The translations under genes and the position numbers were made by a program. From contig CAKUGW010000013.1 of NCBI GenBank assembly GCA_934654805.1, positions 1-38,574 of the forward strand: DNA of 38,574 nucleotides. The letters run 5' to 3'. Of the stretch, positions 1-11,600 are shown piece by piece (position 1 is the stretch's first letter; the number at the start of each line of letters is the position of its first letter). The notes beneath the pieces are model-generated. The model saw only the letters and a program-made list of their open reading frames with translations. It had not been told where the DNA came from and did no database searches. The stretch comes from an uncultured Kiritimatiellota bacterium (GTDB lineage: Bacteria; Verrucomicrobiota; Kiritimatiellia; RFP12; UBA1067).

Positions 1-3000
1 GACGGTTTGGGCGGCGTTATCGGGGGCGCGGGCGCACGTGCGGGAGCCGGGGGAACGGCGGCAGGCGCGGGCGCGGACGGCCTCGGCGGCGGCGGCGGCG
101 GCAACGGCCACTTCAACGGGCGCGGCGGCGACGGCGGCGACGGCATCGTCTACGTCCGCATCGCGTCGTCGATGCAGGGCGAGTTCAGGAAGCCGGTCGA
201 TTTCACGGTCACGTATGACGGGCAGGCGCACACGTCGCTTGTCGCGAACGTCTACTACACGGTGTCGGGCGAGCCGGTCGGCACGGATGCGGGGGCCTAT
301 GTGGCGACGGCGACGCTGCGCGACGGGGCCACGTGGCCGGACGGCACGACGGAGGCCGTCACGGTCACGATGACGATCACGCCGGCGGCGGTCACGCTCG
401 CGAACCTGGCGCTGGACGGCTGGGCCTACGGCGCGCGGGACGCGGAACTGCCGCAGCCGACGTGCACCGTCACGCCGGCGGGCGTGGCGGTCGTCTACGA
501 ATACGCCGACACGGCCGACAGCGCGAGCTGGTCGGCCGAACGGCCGGCGGCGGTCGGGACGCACTGGGTGCGCGTGCGCGTCGCGGACGCGCGGAACTAC
601 ACGGCCAACGACCTCGCGCCCGTCTCGTTCGAGATCGACGTGCGCACGGTCACGTTCGCCGACCTCGTGCAGCGCGACTGGATGCAGGGCACGCCGACCG
701 AGGCGACGCCGGATCCGACGTGCACCGTCACGCCGAGCTGGGTCGTGCCGAAGTACGAATACGGCACGTCGCGGGACGGCGATGACTGGTCGACGGCGAA
801 GCCGACGGCGGTCGGCTCCTACTGGGTGCGCGCGTCGGCGCCGGACGAGACGAACTACGTCTACGAGCCGGCCTACGCCGAATTCAAGATCGTCAAGGGC
901 CTCGGCAACCTCTACACCGACTACGTCGAGATCACGCTGCGCTACACGGCGACGGGCTCGGAACCGGCGGAACTCATCGACTTCCCGTATCAGGTCACGC
1001 TGTCCGAGACGCAGCCCGTCGGGTTCCTCTACGCCCGCGCGGGCGCGACGGGCGACGCGATGGCCTTTACGGACGAGTCGGGCGACAGCCTCCTGCCGTA
1101 TCACGTGAAGACGTGGGACACGAACGCCGTCTCGACCGTGTACGTGAAGGTGCCGCGCATCGTCTCGGGCGTTGACCAGAAGATTCGCCTCTACTGGCGC
1201 CTTCGCCCGGCGGCCGACGCGCCGGCGCACGATCCGGGCGCGGACTGGATCGCGTCCATCGAGGAGGAATACGGCAAGGTGACGAATCCGCCGGACGAAC
1301 GGTTCGAGTCGCCCGTCTCCCGTGACGGCCTGTTCGTCAACTACTGGAAGACGCTGCCGGCGATGTCCAAGACGTGGTGGCAGTCGGACGACCCCGCGCC
1401 GGGCACGATCACGCAGGAGGCGCAGCTCGCGTTCGGCGCCGTCCAGCGGATCATCACGAACGTCGTCGCGGGCGTCGGGTACGCGACGCTGCCGACGACG
1501 GCGATCGGCGCCTACCGCGTCATCTGGACGCAGGCGGACGGCTTCGGCTACGAGCCGATCGCGTGCCACATCGACTTCGTCATCACGGGGCACGACTATT
1601 ACGACGGGCTCGGCGAGGGCGCGGCGCTGACGCGCAGCGGCCGCGTCTTCCTCGCGAACGACGACACGGCGGCGGGGCACGCCGTGGACGGGCAGGGCTA
1701 CTGGCGGACGCGCGAGGTGACGCGCGACGACGGCTCGGTGCTGACGAACGACCTCTTCTGGACGCACGCGGGCGAGCATGACACGGTCGCGCGCATGCCG
1801 TACCTGCTGCCGGGGATCTCGCACCGCCTTTACAGCATCGAGGCCGATGGCACGACCAACGTCCTCTGGCGGTTTGAGGATGTCCTGTTCGGCAACCAGT
1901 TCAGGGACGCCTCGGGCGCCATGATGGGATACCTGACGGCCCTGCCGTGGTCGGCGACGGCCCTGGCCGGCACGACCTACGCAACGCGCGAGGAGCCGAT
2001 GTCCCCCGCGACATCCGTCTCCGCCATCCTGCGCAACAAGAAGGGAGCCTGCGTCTTTTCGCCCTGCTACACGAACGGCATCGGCACGATCTACTTTGAT
2101 GCGGCCAACGGCTTCAGCTCGAATCTCAACAAGACGGACTACCGCATCGCCGTCGAGGTCGCGACGACGACGGCCGAGGGCAAGGCCCCGACGGACGAGA
2201 ACGCGGCGAAGCCGGAGGCGCACGGCATTGAGGGCGAGCTGGGCCTCATCGAGGCCGAACAGTGGGTGCCGTGCCGGATGACGCCCCTGAAGCGCGACGG
2301 CACGGCGACGTTCACGCAGGAGCCGGAGACGGACGACCTCGCCCTTTCGATCACGAAAGGCGGCTCGACGAACAACTTCTACCGCATCTGCGTGAAGGTC
2401 AACGTGCGAGGTCCGGCCCGTTTCCGCATTCGCCGCCTGGAGGCGTACGAGGGGGAGAGCGTGGACGGCAGCAGCCTGATTCTCCTCGACAACATCGTCG
2501 TCTCGCCGCCGCCGAACACGGCCGAGGTCGAGCCGTACGGCTTCTTCGACGCGACGGCGCGCGGCAAGCGGTATCTCGGGCAGATGGGCGCGCTGAACGT
2601 GCCGTTCCCGTCCGTCACGGACAAGGCGCTCTACGCGCGGGCGAAGGCGAAGGTCTACACGAACGGCTTTCAGGAGATCGATCCCGCCGCCTGCATCTCC
2701 CTGACGCGGATGCACTACCGGTGGACGTATCTCGGCCAGGCGTCGAACGACTGGCAGACGGTTGACTTGAGCCCGTCCGACGGCCTGGTGGCGACGACGC
2801 CCCTGAACCTGCCGGCGAAGGAGGGGGACGTCTCGTGGTGGTACGAGGCGATCGTGCAGGTGCCGACGTACAGCTACTACGACTACAGCGGCGCAAATGC
2901 GGGCCTCGTCGGCTCGTCCGGCGCGCCGCTCTACACCGAGGAGGTGACGGCCATCACGAACCGAAACGACAGCTGCTGGTTTGCGCGCCTTCGGCCGGGC

Positions 3001-6000
3001 AAGAGCAACTGGGAGCGCTTCCGCTTCGTCGTGAAGACGTCCGAGACGGGCGCGGCGACGACGGGCGAGATGGAGCTCGTCGGCGACCGGCTCTGGCGCG
3101 GCTACTACCAGACGCCGGAAGCGGTGGCGGACGGCCTGTACGTGCGGTTCGAGTCGCTGAACCACCAGGACGACGGCGCGGCGACGTTCGAGACGAACAC
3201 GACCGCCTATGTCATCCGAAACGACGTGACGGCGCTGCCGGCGGACCGGACGCTCGACTTCGCGGGCCCGTCGGCCTGGTCGCGCGTCGTCTGCGACGCG
3301 AAGACGGGGTACATCCTGTTCCAGATCGACGAGGCGACGCGCGGCGTTTCCGTCGTCCACGCCGACTACCAGAACTTCAACCGCTGGAGCGACGCGAACA
3401 AGCCGGGCTTCACGTTCGTCGGCACGTCGACCGACACGAACGCGCTGGGCATCGCCGGCGTGGCCTCGACCGTGCGCGAATGCGAGGCCGACCTCGCGCG
3501 GTGGTGGCCGTCGTCGGCGACGAACGCCAACTACTGGACGGAGAACTTCCAGAACGGCGTCACGCCGGCCGCGATGGGGCCGGGCGGCGACTGGGAGATC
3601 AACCAGCCGTTCACGGGGACGCGCAAGTCGCCGAACGGCTTCACGGTCGGCCCCGGCCAGTGGGTCGCGGGCGCGTACCGCGACACGTCGTCGGGCATGG
3701 CCCTGCAGATGGAGGGCAAGGGCGTCGGCTACCTCCAGTTCGTGAACGCCGCCTTGACGCCGCGTGGCCTGGAGTCCGTACGGTTCAATGCGCGCCTTGC
3801 GCAGGCGATCGAGTTTGACGACTTCAGCTACTATGACGGCAGCGCGAAGGCGACGATGACGAACTACACGTTTGTCACGCGCGCGGCCTATGACGTCAAC
3901 CAGCGTCGGGACTTCGACGGCAACGGCTCGCTCTCGCTCGTCGCGTTCTACCGGCCGGGACTCGGCGCCTACGAGTTCCGCGTCGAGCAGCTCAACGCGA
4001 CGCTTCTTCCGGGGCAGCAGGTCCAGGGGCCGGGCAACTCCCATCGCCTCTCCCTGCACCGCTGGCGCTACGACGAGACGAGCGGCGAGGTCGTCGCGAC
4101 CGAACTGGGCTTTGCGGAGGTGGATGGCGGCGAAAGCATGCTGAACACGCGAGGCGAGACAGGTACGCTCGGTCTCCTGTTCATTTCGGTGCAGAACGAC
4201 GGGACGCAGACGCGCCTCTCGGCCGGCGTCTCGACGGGCATGACGACAGCCGACAAGATGGAAAGTACAGACTGCCAGACGGTCTCGTTTATTGATACGG
4301 GCGATCAGCGTTTGACGGGCGGTACGTATGGCGTCTTGGCCGCGAACTGCCCCGGACGCTTCGTCCATCCGGTCTACGGCCATGCCGCGACGACGCTGCC
4401 GACGACGGCGGACTTCGCGTCTTCAAAGAAGTCGTTTGCCTATCCGACGTCCCGTACGGCTTGCCAGAAAGCCCTCAAGGACGACCTGTGGGTCATCCGC
4501 CCGCGCCGTGCGCAGGCCGATCGGGTCGACAACAACAACTACTACGGCATCGTCGCCAAGTCGGTCACGCAGCCGCTGAACGTCTACACGGCGCCGATCG
4601 GCACGACGGACTGGACGCTCCTGGCGACGACGAACATCACGTCGTTCTCGTACTTCGCCGAGCCGATCGAGCTCAAGCTCTGGAGCCTCGACGACTGCGC
4701 CGTGAAGATTGCGCCGGGCGGCGACGCAAGGAGCGCGCGCAACGACATTGTGATCGACGACTTCGAGCTGCGCCAGTGGCGCGGCGAGAGCTACGACGAG
4801 GCGAAGAACGGCGCGGGCGCCAACTACTTCGACAGCACGTACAACGGTTCCCCGTCGAACATCGTCTTCACGCAGGGGTGGATTCTCACGAACCTCGTGA
4901 GCGGCGCGAAGGCGTGCGAGCTGAACGCCAAGCGGTCGCGTCCGTCCGTTGCGACGTCGATCCGCTCGCCGCTGATGGACGGCCAGACGGATTCGGGGCG
5001 CGGCTCGGGCCTCGGCATGTTCACCTTCACCTACACGAACGCCCAGAAGAACGCGAAGCTCCTGCTGCAGATCTGCACGAACGGCGTCGACGTCGGCAAC
5101 CTCGCGTCGTACTCGAAGGACACGTCGTCCGCCATCTGGACGACGGTCACGAACTACACGTTCGACACGTGCACGGACGCCGAGCGGCTGTCCGGCCGGC
5201 GCTCCTACTACTTCGGCCTGCACGGCGTGAAGGGCGTCATGCGCCTCTGCCTCGACCCGGAGCTCGTCCGCTCGATGACGAACGTCGTGGACGAGACGCA
5301 GTTCGGCTCGATCGGGATCACGGGCGTGCTCTGCCGCGACGAGCCGTCGCTCGACAAGTTCGCCTGGTGGGGCTGGAACCTGCGGACGACAGACGAGGCC
5401 GACAAGCTCTACCTCTTCGACAGGGGCGCCGACCCGAACCGCGACGGCATGGCGCTCGCGCTGAACAACTCCGTGACGGACGGCATCCGCGTCGAGGACG
5501 AGCGGCTCTACCCCGAGCACCTGCCGTTCGTGCAGACGCCGACGTTCGAGGCCGAGACGGTCGGGCAGGTGAGCTTCAAGGCCCGCCGCTACGACGGCGC
5601 CGGCGCCGGCGACGCCGTGCCGCGCGTGACGCTCTTCGGCGCGAAGCTCGGCACGGCCGGCGACGACGCGCAGTGGACGCGCCTCGCGGCGTGGAACGTC
5701 ACGAACGCGCTCTACGAGACGTTCACGCACAAGACGGGCGCGAGCGACAACTACTGCGCGTTCCGCCTCGCCGTGACGGGCGTGGAGAACGTCCGGAACC
5801 TGATGCCGGACGAATTTGCGCCGGCGAAGCCGCTGCGCGTCCTGATCGACGAGGTCGTCGTGCTGGAGGCGATCCGCGGGCGCGTCGCGTTCCGCAACGT
5901 CGCGGCGTTCCGCAGCGGGCTGGACGAGACGACGCCCGTGAAGGTGACGGACGCTTTCGGCGCGCTGCTGAGCGCGGAGCAGCCCCTCTGCAAGGAGGCG

Positions 6001-8166
6001 TGGGGCGTGCAGGCCGAGGTCTACGCCGCGCAGCTGCCGGAGGAGGTCGACCTCTCAGACGCGAAGGTGCGGCTCTGGTGGCACGCAAGCCCGTCGCCGT
6101 GGGGCTTCGAGAACTGGAAGGCGACGGCCGAGGCGAACGGCGACCGCGCGTGGCTGATGGCGTGCAAGGGCACGAACCTCGTCTTCCGGTCGAGCTACTT
6201 CGGCGCGCCCGACGCGGTGATGAAGGCCCAGACGACGGCGACGGCGGTGCAGTACATGCTGGAGGTCGTCTACCGCACGGCCGCCGGCGAGGTCCAGACG
6301 AACTGGCTCTCGCAGGCCGACTGGGAGAAGCCGCCGTGGTACAACCCGGTCGACCTCAACGCGCAGCGGGGGGGCGCCAACGGGTCGTTCAGCGCGTACA
6401 CGATCCTCGACACGGTCTCGCCGGGCTGGGCGTGGATCAACGAGGCCAACATTTTCGGCACGGCCGACTGGAACGGGCAGAATTCGGACCGGGAGCGCCA
6501 GTTCCTCGAGGTCGCCGCGCCGTCGGACGCCGACCTGAGCGAGTGGTCGATCCGCCTCGTCGACGCGAAGCTGACCACCGGGGCGGTCGTCACGAACGAG
6601 ATCGCCCGCTTCGGCACGCCGCTCCTGCCGGGCCTCAAGAAGGTCATGAAGCACATGGATCCCGTCTCGAAGTGCGTCTTCCACGTGGTCGCCTCGCCGA
6701 ACGCGCAGGCCGCCCTTGACGCAGCCGAAGGCGAGATCGACGGCGTCTGGGCGCTTCCGGCGACGCGCACGGACGCCATGACGGGCGACGGCGAGCTCAG
6801 CCGGTACTATCCGCTCGCCGTGCAGCTCGTGCGCCCGTCGGGCGTCATCGAGCACGAGCTCGTCGCGCTCGGCACGAACGACTGGGCGCAGATCCTGTCG
6901 TCCTACGACCCGGAGAACCATGTCGCGTTCCTGAACGAGCAGGAGCGGGCGCTTGGCGGCGAGGGCAAGTTCTTCTACGTCGGGATGGACTGCATGGGCG
7001 GCGACAAGTCGCTTGGCGTCTTCGCGTCGCACGGCGAGACGCCGCTGGTGTGGAACGCGACGATGGACTGGACGCCGGGCAGGATCAACCAGAGCCAGGT
7101 CATCCCCGACGACTGCCCGCATCCGCTCGGCAGCGGCCTCATGATCTATTCGGTCATCACGGGCGACCACCTGTGGCAGAGCTTCGGCGGCGCCTACACG
7201 AACGTGACGCAGACGTTCGTCTACCGCAAGGGCGCGGAAGAGGGCACGAACATCCTCTACCGGACGGACCGCTGGTACGAGATGGACGCCGTGACGACGA
7301 ACGGCGTCGCCGTCGCGCCGACGAAGACCGGCGCGCGCACGTGGTCGCTGGAGGTCGGCAAGAACGCCTCGAACGACATCACGGTCATCGCCTCGGCGCG
7401 CGTCGCGTCCGACCTGTCCGGGAAGTACGGCCTGACGGACGACAACAAGTACCGCGACGCGGTGCTCGCGTGGCTGTCGGGCGGCCGGACGATGAAGGGC
7501 GCGTTCCGCAATCCCGACACGGACACGCCGGGGCTCGCCGACTTCATCGACCTCGGCGACCGGGTCGTCACGAACCTGTCGCTCACGGCGATGTACTGGC
7601 TCGACATGGACCCGACGTGGAACGACCACGACCTGCTCCTCAAGGGCGGGCTGAAAGACGTGGGGCCCGGCGCCAGGGTCACCGTCGCCGGCGACGGCGC
7701 CGCATACACGAACGTCCAGATGCGCATGTTCCTGATGATCACGAACACGGTCACGGACGAGGCCTGGGCGCCGTACGTCCTGCGGAGCGCGACGCCGGGC
7801 GTGACGTCGCAGGACTATGGCGCGCCGGACGCGAACTGGAACTGGTCGAACGTCACGTTCAAGGTGACGGGGCTTCTCGTGAACGACCTGCACCGGGAGT
7901 CGTCCGGCCGCGACAACCGGATTCCGCTGCGCTACTTCGTCTTCGACGCGAGCTCGTTCGAGCCGAAAACGGCCGGCGCGAACGCCTTCACGAGCCACAT
8001 CGAGATCGACGACCCCTATGCGCCGTGGTCGCCGGGGCGTCCGGCCGGATGGTACGACTGGGCGCGGGAGCATGGGCGCGAGCTTATCGGGTATGCGTTC
8101 GACATCGACGACCGGCTCAAGCCGACGACGGTGGAGATCCTGAAGACGGAGAACCCGTTGCCGTAG
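1..8166 (+). CDS. Giant secreted/surface protein, 5'-truncated by window edge
   Basis: The frame is open from base 1, so the true start and any signal peptide lie upstream; the TTG at 7 is probably not a start. About 2720 residues are visible. The first ~50 are Gly/Ala-rich. Two tandem ~85-residue MBG-like units follow (about 394-645 and 646-897), each with a C-T-V-T-P motif, an Y-E-Y segment and a (A/T)VG-(T/S)-(H/Y)WVR strand. Bases ~935-1215 resemble DUF2341 (a GFLYARAG strand, then FTDESGDSLLPYHV). Around 6420-6900 the pattern I-N-E ... RQFLEVAAP ... LSEWSI resembles a lamin-tail domain. The long middle is beta-rich and Asn/Thr/Tyr-rich, typical of extracellular proteins. There is no TM helix, LPXTG or PEP-CTERM at the C-terminus, so how it is held at the surface is unknown. 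Function (adhesion or glycan binding) is inferred from architecture only. The codon use matches the next giant gene. Confidence 0.85.
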   Translation, partial: DGLGGVIGGAGARAGAGGTAAGAGADGLGGGGGGNGHFNGRGGDGGDGIVYVRIASSMQGEFRKPVDFTVTYDGQAHTSLVANVYYTVSGEPVGTDAGAYVATATLRDGATWPDGTTEAVTVTMTITPAAVTLANLALDGWAYGARDAELPQPTCTVTPAGVAVVYEYADTADSASWSAERPAAVGTHWVRVRVADARNYTANDLAPVSFEIDVRTVTFADLVQRDWMQGTPTEATPDPTCTVTPSWVVPKYEYGTSRDGDDWSTAKPTAVGSYWVRASAPDETNYVYEPAYAEFKIVKGLGNLYTDYVEITLRYTATGSEPAELIDFPYQVTLSETQPVGFLYARAGATGDAMAFTDESGDSLLPYHVKTWDTNAVSTVYVKVPRIVSGVDQKIRLYWRLRPAADAPAHDPGADWIASIEEEYGKVTNPPDERFESPVSRDGLFVNYWKTLPAMSKTWWQSDDPAPGTITQEAQLAFGAVQRIITNVVAGVGYATLPTTAIGAYRVIWTQADGFGYEPIACHIDFVITGHDYYDGLGEGAALTRSGRVFLANDDTAAGHAVDGQGYWRTREVTRDDGSVLTNDLFWTHAGEHDTVARMPYLLPGISHRLYSIEADGTTNVLWRFEDVLFGNQFRDASGAMMGYLTALPWSATALAGTTYATREEPMSPATSVSAILRNKKGACVFSPCYTNGIGTIYFDAANGFSSNLNKTDYRIAVEVATTTAEGKAPTDENAAKPEAHGIEGELGLIEAEQWVPCRMTPLKRDGTATFTQEPETDDLALSITKGGSTNNFYRICVKVNVRGPARFRIRRLEAYEGESVDGSSLILLDNIVVSPPPNTAEVEPYGFFDATARGKRYLGQMGALNVPFPSVTDKALYARAKAKVYTNGFQEIDPAACISLTRMHYRWTYLGQASNDWQTVDLSPSDGLVATTPLNLPAKEGDVSWWYEAIVQVPTYSYYDYSGANAGLVGSSGAPLYTEEVTAITNRNDSCWFARLRPGKSNWERFRFVVKTSETGAATTGEMELVGDRLWRGYYQTPEAVADGLYVRFESLNHQDDGAATFETNTTAYVIRNDVTALPADRTLDFAGPSAWSRVVCDAKTGYILFQIDEATRGVSVVHADYQNFNRWSDANKPGFTFVGTSTDTNALGIAGVASTVRECEADLARWWPSSATNANYWTENFQNGVTPAAMGPGGDWEINQPFTGTRKSPNGFTVGPGQWVAGAYRDTSSGMALQMEGKGVGYLQFVNAALTPRGLESVRFNARLAQAIEFDDFSYYDGSAKATMTNYTFVTRAAYDVNQRRDFDGNGSLSLVAFYRPGLGAYEFRVEQLNATLLPGQQVQGPGNSHRLSLHRWRYDETSGEVVATELGFAEVDGGESMLNTRGETGTLGLLFISVQNDGTQTRLSAGVSTGMTTADKMESTDCQTVSFIDTGDQRLTGGTYGVLAANCPGRFVHPVYGHAATTLPTTADFASSKKSFAYPTSRTACQKALKDDLWVIRPRRAQADRVDNNNYYGIVAKSVTQPLNVYTAPIGTTDWTLLATTNITSFSYFAEPIELKLWSLDDCAVKIAPGGDARSARNDIVIDDFELRQWRGESYDEAKNGAGANYFDSTYNGSPSNIVFTQGWILTNLVSGAKACELNAKRSRPSVATSIRSPLMDGQTDSGRGSGLGMFTFTYTNAQKNAKLLLQICTNGVDVGNLASYSKDTSSAIWTTVTNYTFDTCTDAERLSGRRSYYFGLHGVKGVMRLCLDPELVRSMTNVVDETQFGSIGITGVLCRDEPSLDKFAWWGWNLRTTDEADKLYLFDRGADPNRDGMALALNNSVTDGIRVEDERLYPEHLPFVQTPTFEAETVGQVSFKARRYDGAGAGDAVPRVTLFGAKLGTAGDDAQWTRLAAWNVTNALYETFTHKTGASDNYCAFRLAVTGVENVRNLMPDEFAPAKPLRVLIDEVVVLEAIRGRVAFRNVAAFRSGLDETTPVKVTDAFGALLSAEQPLCKEAWGVQAEVYAAQLPEEVDLSDAKVRLWWHASPSPWGFENWKATAEANGDRAWLMACKGTNLVFRSSYFGAPDAVMKAQTTATAVQYMLEVVYRTAAGEVQTNWLSQADWEKPPWYNPVDLNAQRGGANGSFSAYTILDTVSPGWAWINEANIFGTADWNGQNSDRERQFLEVAAPSDADLSEWSIRLVDAKLTTGAVVTNEIARFGTPLLPGLKKVMKHMDPVSKCVFHVVASPNAQAALDAAEGEIDGVWALPATRTDAMTGDGELSRYYPLAVQLVRPSGVIEHELVALGTNDWAQILSSYDPENHVAFLNEQERALGGEGKFFYVGMDCMGGDKSLGVFASHGETPLVWNATMDWTPGRINQSQVIPDDCPHPLGSGLMIYSVITGDHLWQSFGGAYTNVTQTFVYRKGAEEGTNILYRTDRWYEMDAVTTNGVAVAPTKTGARTWSLEVGKNASNDITVIASARVASDLSGKYGLTDDNKYRDAVLAWLSGGRTMKGAFRNPDTDTPGLADFIDLGDRVVTNLSLTAMYWLDMDPTWNDHDLLLKGGLKDVGPGARVTVAGDGAAYTNVQMRMFLMITNTVTDEAWAPYVLRSATPGVTSQDYGAPDANWNWSNVTFKVTGLLVNDLHRESSGRDNRIPLRYFVFDASSFEPKTAGANAFTSHIEIDDPYAPWSPGRPAGWYDWAREHGRELIGYAFDIDDRLKPTTVEILKTENPLP

Positions 8167-8171
8167 CCGCA

Positions 8172-8200
8172 TTGATTTCAACCGCCTAAAATGGTAAAAT
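8172..8200 (+). promoter_or_regulatory. Sigma70-like promoter for the lipoprotein/giant-protein operon
   Basis: A TTGATT box at 8172-8177 and a TAAAAT box at 8195-8200 are separated by exactly 17 bp, in an AT-rich patch between two GC-rich genes. A start about 7 bp downstream would put the RNA 5' end only a few bases before the ATG at 8213, giving a very short leader. The match is to the general bacterial consensus; no experiment supports it. Confidence 0.6.
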
Positions 8201-8212
8201 ACGCTGAAGAAA

Positions 8213-8656
8213 ATGGTTAGAAGACTTACAACGGCGCGAAATGCGGTCGCAACGGCGTGTTGCGCCCTGTCGCTTGCGTTTTCAGGGTGCGAGAGGAAAG
8301 CCGCGCAAGAGGTTGCGCCGGCCGATCCGGCGTCGCCGGCGGCGCGCATGAAAGACCCCGTCTACCGCCAGCGGCTGGACGACCTGAACGCCGCGCGAAA
8401 GCCGCTTCTGCGGGCGCGCGCGCAGGTGCTGTCCGAGATGGCGGCGCTGCGCGACGACGTGCGGCAGAAGCTCGCGGGGGCCGAGTCCGACGCGGCGCGC
8501 GTCGAGGCCGAGCTCGCGAAGCGTCCGGCGTGGGCGGCGCTCACGAACCGCCTCGCGGCGGCCGAGGCGGCGCTTGTCGCGCACCGTCGGCGGGTGGCCG
8601 AGACCATTCGCGCGCGCGTGGCGGCCCCGAAGGCGGCAGCCGAAAAGAAGAACTGA
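8213..8656 (+). CDS. Small predicted lipoprotein with coiled coil
   Basis: The product has 147 residues. The N-terminus is a lipoprotein signal: basic MVRRLTTAR, a hydrophobic stretch, then a lipobox-like LAFSGC with Cys26 as the acylation site. The mature part is almost all Ala/Arg/Glu-rich helix (about residues 45-140), predicted to be coiled coil, ending in a short Lys-rich tail. I do not recognise a family. It lies directly behind a good promoter and 36 bp before the giant gene, so the two are probably cotranscribed. A helper role in export or surface retention of the giant protein is a guess from position alone. Confidence 0.75.
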   Translation: MVRRLTTARNAVATACCALSLAFSGCERKAAQEVAPADPASPAARMKDPVYRQRLDDLNAARKPLLRARAQVLSEMAALRDDVRQKLAGAESDAARVEAELAKRPAWAALTNRLAAAEAALVAHRRRVAETIRARVAAPKAAAEKKN

Positions 8657-8692
8657 TTTCAACGAGACTTGAAGAAAAGAGGAAGAACAGGT

Positions 8693-11600
8693 ATGAACAT
8701 CCGAAACAGCGTGTTGAAGACGGCATTCGCCCTTACGGCCCTTGCGCTCCCGTCCGTGTCCCCTGCGGTGACCGGGAACATCTACGAGATCCGGCCGATC
8801 AACGCCGACGGCACCGTTGCCGACGCGCCGACGAAGAACCTGAATCCCGGCGAAGTCGCCAGGTTCACGGTGCGCCTGCTGAAGAACGAGATCGGCGGCG
8901 AGGCGTTTGGCCTCGTCTACGTCGGTCTCGGCTCCGAGGCGGTCGCGTGGACCACGAGCCGGCCGAAGATCGGGATCTGGGTGTCGGGCGAGCTCCGCTT
9001 CGCCGAGCTGGAGAGCGTGAAGCGGCGCGACGAGAACCTCACCGACCTCATCTTCGCCTATCAGGTGCGTCCGGGCGACTTCGCCCTGCCGATCCGCCTC
9101 GCGGGGGCGGACGGGACGATGCTGACGCCGAACAGCAGCGGCAGCGAATACTACCTGGACTTCCGTCAGGCCGCCGTGCCGGACTGGGACATCCGGATCG
9201 GCGGCGTGACGGGGGGGGCTCAGGCGAACTTCATGTATGGGCGACCGATCACCCCGATGGCGCCGGACGGCACCCCCAAGACCGACTATGACCTGTCGCT
9301 CTGCAACTTCAACGTCAAGACGGTCGATTTCGACGCGGCGTGGGAAGACGCGGCGACGAAGACGGTCTGGCGCACGGTGCACCAGGGCAGCAGCGAGATC
9401 GACAACGGCGGCGACCTCCCCTCCCTGCAGGCGCTGAGCCTGCCGACGAACAACGCCTACTCGCTCTACCTCTGGTCGGAGGACGAGGCGGCCTTCCGGA
9501 TGCCGGCGGGGGCGGACTGCGTCCAGCGCGACGTCCACGTCACGGCCTCGACGACCGAGAAGCGCTGGGTGCGCGAGATCAAGGTCATGTCCGGCAAGAT
9601 GTCCTACGCGTTCGACCTCGAGGGCGTGACGCAGGGCACGACGGCGAACCTCGTCCTGAGCGCGTTCCCGGACTTCAACTACAGCAAGGGCACGTCTGCG
9701 CGCCTCAGCGACTACGTGACGGTGCCGGTGAAGTGCTCCGAGCCGTCCGAGCGCGCGGTGTCGGTCGCCCCGGCGGACCGCACGGTGACGGCGACGAGCG
9801 CCTACACGCATTACGTGACGGAGCTGAAGGTCACGTTCAACCAGGTCTTCACCGAAGACGTCGAGATCGAGATCGTGCCGTCGATCCAGGATCCGGCCTG
9901 CCCGTACAAGTGGTGGGACTACATCCGCTTCTCGGACGCGACGGACGAGGACGTCACGCTGCAGGCGAACCCGGACAAGAACCCGAAGGTGACGATCCGG
10001 GCGGGCGCGACGTCGTCCTCCACGCGGCTCTACATCTACGCGCTGCGGAGCGACGAGTGGGTGAATGACGTCTCCAACCACATCCTCTTCACGCCGAAGA
10101 CGACGAACGCGAACGCCCTGAAGCCCGTCGCGGACGGCGGCATCAAGGGCTGGGACGCGGTGGCCGGCGCGGGCCTCAACATCAACGCGCAGAACCCCTC
10201 CATCGACTCGATGTTCGACGGCACGGACAAATCGACCGCGATCGCCGACACCGCCGCGCCGCTTCGCATCGTCGTTTCCGACACGTATGCTGACATGACC
10301 TGCACGAACGGCGGCTACGAGGTCTGGATCGTCCGCGACAAGAACGGGCGCGACACGACGCCGGTCAAGCTCGAGGGCCTCTACCTTCCCGGCAAGGGCG
10401 GCCTTCTTTACCTGACGAACACGACGGACGTGCTGCCGACCGTCACGTACACGGCCGAGAAGACGGCGTACAGCTCGTACATCTACGTGAAGAGCCCGAT
10501 TTCGGGCAACGAGAGCGCGAACCACGACTTCACCATGACCGTCTCGGCGCCGGATCGCGTGGTGACGACGATCCTGTCGTCGAGCGAGTACTACACGGGC
10601 GAGGCGGAGTTCGCCGAAGGCGAGACCGTGCAGCTGAAGATCGCGCTGCAGGACGAGGCCGGCAACCCGGTCCGCAACTCGCAGGGCGACATCTGGGCCT
10701 ACATCAAGGGCGATACGGACGATGACACGGATGCGATTTACTGCACCTGGAAGGCGGCCGCGGGCGGCAAGGGCAAGAAGCTCGGCGCCTATTCGGACGC
10801 GGTCTCGTCTGGCTGTACGCTTGAGCTGCAGGACGGCGACGGCTCGAAGCTCGGCAAGTTCCTTTCTTACAGCATCGTTCTCTTGACGGAGGATACGTGG
10901 ACGGATGACGCCTCGAAGGTCGTCTCGGCCTACAAGAGCAGCGCGCCGGTCACGTTCACCGTCCACAACGTGATCCCGTCCGTCGAGACCGTGTCCGTCA
11001 ACGACGGCAACTACGAGGTGCGCGAGGCGGGCGCGACGGTCGGGCCGTTCCCGATCAATGTCGCGCAGAAGTTCGCCGTCCTCGTGAACGAGCCGGGCGA
11101 ACTGGACAAGACCGCAACGAGCAACGACGCCTTCCGCGTCCGCTGGCGCATCGTCGATCCGTACGGCTCGCCCGAGACGCTGATCGTGCCGGGCAACCCG
11201 GACAAGACGACGACGAACTACACCTTCGCCGCCGCCGGCGTCTACACGATTGATGTGGACCTGAGCGACAAGGACATGGCGAACCGCTACGGCAACGGCA
11301 CGCTCAACAGCAAGTTCTCCTTCAAGGTTCGCGTCATCGACCAGCCGGCGATCACGCTGGAGCACAACGGCCCCTACAACGAGACGGAGTCGGTCGAAGC
11401 CGGCGGCGAGGCGCAGGTCACGGTCAAGCTCGGCCTCAACGCCTGTGACTTCGACATGTACGTGAAGCTCCTTCTCGCGCCGAACGCGACGGGGTCGGCG
11501 GCGCCGGGGCTCTTCAAGCTGCAGGAAGGCGGCAACGTGACGGCGAACGGCACGGAGACGTTCGGCGGCGAGGCCTACGAGAGCTACACGATCCGCTTCC

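Noticed and set aside
8669..8692. TTG start giving eight extra residues on the giant protein
   Set aside because: ATG 8693 has GAGGAA at a good distance and gives a proper signal peptide.
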